From Bifidobacterium catenulatum DSM 16992 = JCM 1194 = LMG 11043 (GTDB lineage: Bacteria; Actinomycetota; Actinomycetes; Actinomycetales; Bifidobacteriaceae): a stretch of DNA of 64,000 nt. Of this stretch, positions 59,242 to 64,000 are shown one piece after another (position 1 is the first letter of the stretch; every line of letters starts with the position of its first letter). Both the position numbers and the translations under genes were made by a program. The stretch is from the NCBI RefSeq assembly GCF_001025195.1, contig NZ_AP012325.1:930001-994000 (forward strand), written 5' to 3'. Below the pieces are notes generated by a model. That model did not search any database. It had not been told where the DNA came from and saw only the letters and a list, made by a program, of their open reading frames with translations.

Positions 59242-59466
59242 ATGAACGACATGGTTGACGTCAACACGCTGCGCGACGAAATCCGCGACAGGCGTGCCCG
59301 CAGGAGGCTCGCGCTGCTGTGCGCGTGTTCGTTGATCGTGGGCGTCGGATTGACGTTGGCTTTGACGTGGAGGCCGGACTGGAGCGATTGGCTGAAGCTG
59401 GCCGTGATCGTGCTGCTTCCACTGTCGGGCGGCGTCGCTGGTGGCATGCTGTCCGGCGACCTGTGA
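59242..59466 (+). CDS. Small two-helix membrane protein
   Basis: The protein has 74 residues with a basic N-terminus (EIRDRRARRRLALL), then two membrane helices (about 24-42 and 51-70) separated by a Trp-rich turn. The C-terminal helix is Gly-rich (LLPLSGGVAGGMLSG). It starts two bases after the previous stop. Function unknown. Confidence 0.65.
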   Translation: MNDMVDVNTLRDEIRDRRARRRLALLCACSLIVGVGLTLALTWRPDWSDWLKLAVIVLLPLSGGVAGGMLSGDL

Positions 59467-59582
59467 AAGCCTCCGCCCCGCGAGGGCTGCGACAAGGCCA
59501 AGTCGTCAACACCGAAAAATCAAGCATGGCCGTGCGCGTGAATCCTTCTTCTGCCTAACTCACATCACGCGTATGGCCGCCC

Positions 59583-59653
59583 GCCGTGAATGGCCTGCCG
59601 TCCGCGTCCGGTCGCGGAACGGCCGCGTGGTTCGATTCCACGCCACGGCACGA
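59583..59653 (+). tRNA. tRNA-like element with canonical T-arm but no normal D-arm
   Basis: CGTGG-TTCGATT-CCACG (59626-59642) is a consensus T-arm. Its acceptor 3' strand CCACGGC (59643-59649), discriminator A and CGA follow. GCCGTG at 59583-59588 pairs with CACGGC, giving a six-bp acceptor stem and a 68-nt body. Between them TCCGC / GCGGA forms an anticodon-like stem with an 8-nt loop GTCCGGTC. The usual D-stem is missing or reduced. It lies in a 220-base gene-free gap (59467-59686), so a phage tRNA, degraded tRNA or tRNA mimic is plausible. Confidence 0.45.
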
Positions 59654-59686
59654 AAACACAGCAGGAATCCGAAAGGAAGTGGATCG

Positions 59687-60343
59687 ATGGCCAATTACAG
59701 CTACGAGACGTTGCAACGGATGAGCGCCCACCCATGGGAGGGACTCAAGCCCGGCCAGCGCAAGGCCGTACGCAACTTTAACAGGAAGGAGGGAGCGTCC
59801 GAACCGGACATGCTCGAGGCGGAACGCATCCTTGAGGAGCATCCGAACCTGAGCATGGACGAGGCCCTGAACACGAGCACGAACCCCTCGTACCGCAAGG
59901 CCAAGGCCGACACCGACAGGCGCATCGCGGAGACCCACGGCACCGCCAAGACACCCAAGCCAGCCAAGACGGAAAAGCCGAAGAAGGGCGTGGCGGAACT
60001 GGTCGGCGAGGCGTTGAACGCGAAGCCCGCGGCCACGTCGACCGGTCCCGACTGGCAGTGGATCGACAGCCTGCCCCACGACTGCGCGCCGGTTCCCGAG
60101 CAGGGCGTCTACGCGTCGCTCGCCGCGGCGATGCGCGCCAATCCCGGCATGTGGACCAAGATGCGCGGCTTCGCCCGCTGTGACCTCAAGTGCGCGCGCA
60201 GCCGTGCTCGCGCGCTGGCGAACCGCGTGAACTCCGGAGGCATTACGTCGATGCGTCCGAAGGGCTCCTTCGAGGGCGCGTTCCGCACTTTGGAGGACGG
60301 TTCCGCGGTCTGCTTCGCACGCTACGTGGGAGAGGGGGAGTGA
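59687..60343 (+). CDS. Phage hypothetical protein, 218 residues
   Basis: It starts at ATG 59687 behind GAAAGGAAGTGG; the frame upstream passes through the tRNA-like element and is not used. A helical N-terminus is followed by a Lys/Pro-rich linker ([13 protein letters not shown]) and a C-terminal domain with cysteines ([21 protein letters not shown]), perhaps nucleic-acid binding. It sits directly before SSB (TGATG overlap), so a role in replication or recombination is likely. Confidence 0.6.
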   Translation: MANYSYETLQRMSAHPWEGLKPGQRKAVRNFNRKEGASEPDMLEAERILEEHPNLSMDEALNTSTNPSYRKAKADTDRRIAETHGTAKTPKPAKTEKPKKGVAELVGEALNAKPAATSTGPDWQWIDSLPHDCAPVPEQGVYASLAAAMRANPGMWTKMRGFARCDLKCARSRARALANRVNSGGITSMRPKGSFEGAFRTLEDGSAVCFARYVGEGE

Positions 60344-60876
60344 TGGCAGGGGAGACCGTCATTACGATCGTCGGCAATCTGACCGCGGATCCGGAGGTCC
60401 GCACGACGTCCGCGGGCGCGCAGGTCGCGTCGTTCACGATCGCCAGCACGCCGCGCTCCTGGAACCGTGGCACGAACCAGTTCGAGGATGGTCAGGCTTT
60501 GTTCCTGCGCTGCAGCGCGTGGCGCGATCTGGCCGAGCATTGCGCCCGCTCCCTCGCCAAGGGCATGCGTGTGATCGCCCAGGGCAGGCTTACGCAACGC
60601 TCCTACGAGGCGAAGGATGGCACGCAGCGCACGGTCGTGGAATTGCAGGTGGATGAGATCGGCCCAAGCCTGCGGTATGCGACGGCGCAGGTGGCCAAGT
60701 CGCAGCGGGGTACGGCTGGAGCGTATGGGAATCCGTCTTCCGCTCCGGCTGGCTATACGGGTGGCACCACCGCAGCTGCGGCTTCGTTGCCGCCTTCCGA
60801 CCCGTGGGGTTCGGTTTCGGGTTCGTCGTCTTCGTTCGGTGATTTCGGCAAGCCGGAATCCGAACCGGATTTCTAA
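60343..60876 (+). CDS. ssb: Single-stranded DNA-binding protein
   Basis: The protein has 177 residues. The OB fold opens with [21 protein letters not shown] and contains [33 protein letters not shown] and [20 protein letters not shown] Gly/Ser/Pro-rich linker ends in the acidic tip EPDF, which resembles the SSB protein-interaction tail (DDDxPF-type). It coats single strands during phage replication and recruits partners. Start overlaps the previous stop. Confidence 0.95.
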   Translation: MAGETVITIVGNLTADPEVRTTSAGAQVASFTIASTPRSWNRGTNQFEDGQALFLRCSAWRDLAEHCARSLAKGMRVIAQGRLTQRSYEAKDGTQRTVVELQVDEIGPSLRYATAQVAKSQRGTAGAYGNPSSAPAGYTGGTTAAAASLPPSDPWGSVSGSSSSFGDFGKPESEPDF

Positions 60877-60885
60877 GGAGAAATC

Positions 60886-61794
60886 ATGAGCATGAAAGCA
60901 TTGGAGTGGGCCATGTACGACGTGCCCGCCGAAATGACCAAAGGAGCGCTTCTCCGCATCCTCCTCGCGCTCGCCGACCATGCCGACACCGAAGGAAACG
61001 GCGCGTTCCCATCCCAGAAACGCTTATGCGCGCTCACCGGGTACAGCCGCCGCACCATCCAGCACGGACTCCACGACCTGGAGGCATCCGGACTGATCGT
61101 CAAAGGCGACCAGAGACTCACCGAACACTACGGACGTCACCGACCGATCGTATGGAACCTCACCATGGAGGATTTCAGGGGCGTAAAAACTGCGCCCCTG
61201 AAAAAGAACGAATCCGAGGCGCAGCATACTACGCCTCAAAACAGCCAAGAGGCGCAATTAGGGGCGCAAAAAACAGTCGTTAGAGGCGCAATTAGGGGCG
61301 CAATACCACTACGCCCAAACCTATATAAGGAAGAAAGTTATATAGAACCTAGAGAGAGTAACGCGCGCGCGAGAAAACAAATCCCAATACCAGCCGACTG
61401 GAAACCCACCGAAGAACACCAGGCGCTCGCCGACAGGCTCGGCATCGACTGCGACGTCGAAGCGGGGAAGTTCAAGGACAGGGCACTCGACACCGGCGCC
61501 ACATCGGCCGACTGGGACGCGAAATTCCGCATCTGGCTCATGCGCGGCCACGAACTCGGATACACCACCGTCAAAAACCAGCAATCAGCGAGGAAGTACA
61601 CGTGGGCGAGCGACGAAGTGAAACGCGTCATCGGCACCGACCTCGAAGGCACCGACGACTACATGGAGCTCGCGTGCAAGGTCGCGGACCTGCTCAACCA
61701 GGGCGTGGACCCGGACATGCTGCGCCGTCAGCTCGCAAACGTGCCCGACACCGCGTGGGTCGAACAATTGTTCGAACAGGAGGCGGCGGCATGA
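60886..61794 (+). CDS. Phage replication initiator (winged-helix)
   Basis: The protein has 302 residues. The N-terminal winged helix (about 18-95) reads GALLRILLALADHADTEGNGA, FPSQKRLCALTGYSRRTIQHGL and HDLEASGLIVKG, a HTH_36-type domain found in lambda-O-like initiators. The central region is low-complexity because the DNA carries repeats: two exact 21-bp copies and several inverted repeats between 61173 and 61350. The C-terminal part is helical and may contact a helicase loader. Like lambda O, the gene seems to contain its own origin. Confidence 0.85.
   Translation: MSMKALEWAMYDVPAEMTKGALLRILLALADHADTEGNGAFPSQKRLCALTGYSRRTIQHGLHDLEASGLIVKGDQRLTEHYGRHRPIVWNLTMEDFRGVKTAPLKKNESEAQHTTPQNSQEAQLGAQKTVVRGAIRGAIPLRPNLYKEESYIEPRESNARARKQIPIPADWKPTEEHQALADRLGIDCDVEAGKFKDRALDTGATSADWDAKFRIWLMRGHELGYTTVKNQQSARKYTWASDEVKRVIGTDLEGTDDYMELACKVADLLNQGVDPDMLRRQLANVPDTAWVEQLFEQEAAA
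61173..61350. other. Candidate phage replication origin inside the initiator gene
   Basis: Inverted repeat TTTCAGGGGCG / CGCCCCTGAAA (61173-61203) comes first, then GAGGCG..CGCCTC (61216-61237). Two identical 21-bp units follow (61249-61269 and 61283-61303, 34 bp apart). Then an AT-rich stretch carries CTATATAA-N9-TTATATAG (61319-61345). Iterons followed by an AT-rich unwinding element is the lambda-type origin layout. Confidence 0.6.
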
Positions 61795-61982
61795 ACGCCA
61801 TGACCATCGCACACATGGCCGGCGTCCTCACCTCGGCCATCCAAGACGCCGACCGATTGGAACTCGACGCGCTCAAAGGCCCAGCGCTCGCCGATATGGA
61901 CCTTGACCGCATCCGCAATATCAAACGCGACTGCTCGACCTGCATCAACCTGCTCGACCAGCTCGGAAGGGAGCGACGATGA
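61791..61982 (+). CDS. Small phage protein, 63 residues
   Basis: It starts at ATG 61791, overlapping the initiator stop, and its own stop overlaps the next gene. It is acidic and helical (AIQDADRLELDALKG), with two cysteines in RDCSTCINLLDQL near the end. No domain recognised. Confidence 0.65.
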   Translation: MNAMTIAHMAGVLTSAIQDADRLELDALKGPALADMDLDRIRNIKRDCSTCINLLDQLGRERR

Positions 61983-62383
61983 GCGACCGGCAATTCCAGG
62001 AATCGAAACGCGTCGCCTTGCAACGTCAGGGTTGGCATTGCATGCGTTGCGGACGCAACCTGCACGACCCGACCGTCTGGCCGGGCAGGAGCGGCCACCA
62101 CCGGCAGTTGCGCCGTCGGGCCGACCCGACCGTGCGTGACCTGCCGTGCAACATCGTCGAACTGTGCGGGTCGGGCACGACCGGCTGTCATGGTTGGGCG
62201 CACGCGCATCCGGCCGAGGCGGAACGGTTCGGCTACATCATCCCGAGTTGGCGTGGTCCGCTCAACGCGCCGATACGCGACTGGAACGGCGACTGGTGGT
62301 GGCTGTTGGATGACGGCACGGCGCAACGGCTCACTCAAATCGAAATCATCGAATGGCAAAGCGATTGGAAGGAAGAATCATGA
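61979..62383 (+). CDS. HNH-like zinc-binding protein
   Basis: The protein has 134 residues. CMRCGRNL, HHRQLRR and NIVELCGSGTTGCHGWAHAH supply the paired cysteines and histidines of an HNH/treble-clef nuclease, and the AHPAEAERFGYIIPSWRGP stretch is typical of phage HNH proteins. It could nick DNA during replication or recombination. Tight overlaps with both neighbours (ATGA). Confidence 0.75.
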   Translation: MSDRQFQESKRVALQRQGWHCMRCGRNLHDPTVWPGRSGHHRQLRRRADPTVRDLPCNIVELCGSGTTGCHGWAHAHPAEAERFGYIIPSWRGPLNAPIRDWNGDWWWLLDDGTAQRLTQIEIIEWQSDWKEES

Positions 62384-62958
62384 GGAAACAGGACGAAGAC
62401 CGGAATGGGAAGCCGGAGGCGCTGCTCTGGCTCGACTTCGAAACGACCGGTACGGACAGGAATGACAGTCTGCCGTTGGAGGTCGGCATGGAATGCACCG
62501 ACGTGCTGGGCGAGCATTCGTATGGATCCCTGCATCGCATCATCAGACCGGACTATCTCGACCTGTTGGACATGAGTCCGATGGCGTTCTCCATGCACAC
62601 GGACAATGGTCTCCTGTTCGAACTGCTGAACGGCTCCGACAGGAACGACTGCGTGGAAGCGGTCGTGAACGCTGTGGAGGAGTATCTCGAATCCCTGTCG
62701 CAACGCTTCACCTTGGTTCCGGCCGGAACGAACGTGGACTTCGACCTCGACTTCCTGAAACGTCTCGACCTGAACCCGGACAGGTGGCTGTCCTACCGCA
62801 AGTTCGACCTGACCACGCTCCGCCGGTATTTGAGGTTCATCGACTGTCCCGAGGATCCGTACGAGGGGCATCGTGGCACGCACAGGGTGCGCGACTGCAT
62901 CCGACGCGACATCAACGACTACATCCGATACCGCAAGCTCCTGAAGGGAGCATGGTGA
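62380..62958 (+). CDS. DEDDh-type 3'-5' exonuclease (DnaQ/oligoribonuclease-like)
   Basis: The protein has 192 residues from ATG 62380 behind GGAAGGAAG. WLDFETTGTD holds the first catalytic Asp and Glu (motif I), PAGTNVDFDLDFL the second Asp, and GTHRVRDCIRRDI the His and last Asp (motif III). It resembles oligoribonuclease more than polymerase epsilon subunits. A phage exonuclease in the replication block. Confidence 0.87.
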   Translation: MRKQDEDRNGKPEALLWLDFETTGTDRNDSLPLEVGMECTDVLGEHSYGSLHRIIRPDYLDLLDMSPMAFSMHTDNGLLFELLNGSDRNDCVEAVVNAVEEYLESLSQRFTLVPAGTNVDFDLDFLKRLDLNPDRWLSYRKFDLTTLRRYLRFIDCPEDPYEGHRGTHRVRDCIRRDINDYIRYRKLLKGAW

Positions 62959-63026
62959 TGACAGCGGTCTCCATGATGCTCCTGTGCGCGGCCGTCCTGG
63001 TCGCTTGGATCGGAGGCCGGCCATGA
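62958..63026 (+). CDS. Predicted 22-residue membrane microprotein
   Basis: MTAVSMMLLCAAVLVAWIGG plus two residues is almost wholly one hydrophobic helix. Its start and stop overlap the flanking genes (TGATG and the next ATG at 63023), so it lies in a coupled chain. Too short for family assignment; the overlaps argue that it is translated. Confidence 0.5.
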   Translation: MTAVSMMLLCAAVLVAWIGGRP

Positions 63027-63274
63027 CGGTCCAGACGCATATGGCGTGGCGGTACCGGAATCCCGCCGACCTGATCGGCCGGCGATGCATCGCGCTCACC
63101 GGCATGGATGTCACGTTGGACGGCCCATTGGATCTGATCCGGTTGAGTCCGGTCCACGCGGTCCTGAAATACCGGGGCATAGGACTGCACGTCATCGACT
63201 GCGACCTACGCCATCACACGAACAAAACCTCGGACGGCATCCGCGCCGTCGTCATCACGGAAAGCAAACCATGA
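63023..63274 (+). CDS. Phage hypothetical protein, 83 residues
   Basis: It starts at ATG 63023, inside the previous stop region. A small beta-rich protein (LIGRRCIALTGMDVTLDGPL, VLKYRGIGLHVIDCDL). No domain recognised. Stop overlaps the next start. Confidence 0.6.
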   Translation: MTVQTHMAWRYRNPADLIGRRCIALTGMDVTLDGPLDLIRLSPVHAVLKYRGIGLHVIDCDLRHHTNKTSDGIRAVVITESKP

Positions 63275-63528
63275 AACACACCACATCGCATGCCAGGAAA
63301 TGGCATAGGACCAGTCCATGCCCATACTGCGGCACGAGGAAACCCGGCATCGAACCCTACGCCCGGATCATCGGAGCCAAGATGCACTGCATCTGGATCG
63401 CCAAATGCCATGGATGTCCGAACGCCGTCTGGATCACCACCCCGGACGACAGCATCAAAACCGCGATCCGCGGATGGAACCGATACGCCAACGGCGGATG
63501 GCGCAAACACCAGGAGGAAACGAAATGA
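63271..63528 (+). CDS. Lar-like restriction alleviation protein
   Basis: The protein has 85 residues. CPYCGTRKPGIEPYARI and KCHGCPNAVWITTPDDSI form two CxxC zinc pairs, followed by AIRGWNRYA, the C-terminal helix typical of the Lar family. Rac prophage Lar modifies type I restriction and boosts methylation, protecting phage DNA. A parallel function here is inferred from the fold and the small size. Confidence 0.75.
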   Translation: MKHTTSHARKWHRTSPCPYCGTRKPGIEPYARIIGAKMHCIWIAKCHGCPNAVWITTPDDSIKTAIRGWNRYANGGWRKHQEETK

Positions 63529-63566
63529 GAAAAACAACACGCATCACACTCAAGGACACAAAATGA
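63525..63566 (+). CDS. 13-codon coupling ORF
   Basis: MRKTTRITLKDTK starts at ATG 63525, behind AGGAGGAAACG and inside the previous stop, and ends inside the next ATG (ATGA, 63563-63566). It may only carry ribosomes to the next gene. Confidence 0.4.
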   Translation: MRKTTRITLKDTK

Positions 63567-63799
63567 GCAATCGAAGTTATTTGGTGCCAAGGCCGCCAGC
63601 GTTCGACCATGAGCATCCCAGACCGAAGGAGGAAGGCGAGGTGCTGTACTGCGGAAATTGCCAAAAATGGTACGTATCATGGTTTCCCCTCACCGAAGTC
63701 AAAACCATATGGGGCCGCCGCCCCGAATGGTGGATACGCATCTTCCACCGCAAACCATACGAGACGATCATCCAGCAAATACGAAGGGAAACGAAATGA
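63563..63799 (+). CDS. Phage hypothetical protein with CxxC motif, 78 residues
   Basis: It starts at ATG 63563 inside the preceding stop. EVLYCGNCQKWYVSWFPL is a zinc-ribbon-like half-site with Trp-rich surroundings, followed by the basic helix RIFHRKPYETIIQQIRR. Function unknown. Confidence 0.6.
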   Translation: MSNRSYLVPRPPAFDHEHPRPKEEGEVLYCGNCQKWYVSWFPLTEVKTIWGRRPEWWIRIFHRKPYETIIQQIRRETK

Positions 63800-63933
63800 A
63801 AGTGAAGAAAACCCTCACGGACATGATCATCAAATGGCATCAGGCCGGATACAGCCTCGATGAGATCGCCCCACTGATGCCACAAGTCCCCAAAGAGGAA
63901 ATCAAAGCCATCATTCAACAACACCACGAATAA
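63796..63933 (+). CDS. Small helix-turn-helix-like protein, 45 residues
   Basis: MIIKWHQAGYSLDEIAPLMP followed by KEEIKAIIQQHHE has the spacing of a resolvase/sigma-type helix-turn-helix, typical of small phage regulators. It is the last gene in view. A hairpin (about 63938-63962, ACCCGACC / GGCCGGGC) follows and may be a terminator or processing site. Confidence 0.6.
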   Translation: MKVKKTLTDMIIKWHQAGYSLDEIAPLMPQVPKEEIKAIIQQHHE

Positions 63934-64000
63934 CAAGAAACCCGACCTTCCGGCCGGGCTCCTGACACCACCAGAAGACTACCACGCCGGAGGGAATCGA

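Noticed and set aside
59583-59653. attP/attL core derived from a tRNA
   Set aside because: It lies 11 kb from the integrase, inside the early operon, and has a matching 5' acceptor strand, so it is more than a tRNA 3' end.
61249-61303. Two-unit CRISPR-like repeat
   Set aside because: Only two exact copies, inside a coding gene beside other inverted repeats; better explained as origin iterons.
48546-64000. CRISPR array or cas genes
   Set aside because: No regularly spaced repeat array and no Cas motif were seen anywhere in the window.

Overview
The window looks like a Bifidobacterium chromosome. The gene order suf–glgC, tRNA-Leu–rsmE–phoH–ybeY–era, pntAA/AB/B, nrdHIEF, rpsT/lepA/hemW, gltBD, glgA is actinobacterial, GC is moderately high, and purine-rich Shine-Dalgarno sites precede ATG, GTG or TTG starts. 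Genus is inferred from protein character and synteny. No rRNA gene or database search supports it.

Bases 1-48300 are ordinary core genome. They hold the end of the SUF iron-sulfur operon (sufS end, sufU, sufT), glycogen synthesis (glgC, and glgA far away at 44.3 kb), and an RNA-modification and ribosome-maturation run (SpoU methylase, tRNA-Leu(GAG), rsmE, HIT protein, phoH, ybeY, CorC-like protein, era). Next come an acyl-CoA ligase, a three-subunit proton-translocating transhydrogenase, a TetR/MFS efflux pair with matching operators, and a class Ib ribonucleotide reductase operon behind two NrdR-like boxes. After these lie a UvrA paralogue, a lipase-like hydrolase, ribosomal protein L25, paired fluoride channels, ilvE, a TRIC-like membrane protein, S20, lepA-hemW, glutamate synthase gltBD, an ABC ATPase, trmI and a SixA-like phosphatase. 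Between them are decayed genes at about 16.5-17.0, 26.5-27.0 and 30.6-30.7 kb.

From about 48.3-48.5 kb to the right edge lies the left (early) part of an integrated temperate phage or phage-like element. It begins with a tyrosine integrase and a DUF2335-type membrane gene interrupted by an in-frame TGA. Leftward genes follow: a DUF262 protein, a stand-alone HsdM N-terminal-like protein and a protein with a HEPN-type R-x4-H motif, then an HsdR-N-like nuclease cotranscribed with the repressor. An immunity region with palindromic operators separates these from a rightward early operon: Cro-like protein, small genes, antirepressor, DNA-binding protein, SSB, replication initiator with embedded iterons and an AT-rich segment, HNH-like protein, DEDDh exonuclease, Lar-like antirestriction protein and microproteins. 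Structural genes are not reached.

The best candidate for an undescribed system is the three-gene DUF262 / HsdM-N / HEPN cassette at 50.67-52.92 kb. It has its own promoter, which appears leaderless, and two identical-type palindromes. It resembles a prophage-carried anti-phage module, but that role is inferred from domain types and position, not demonstrated.
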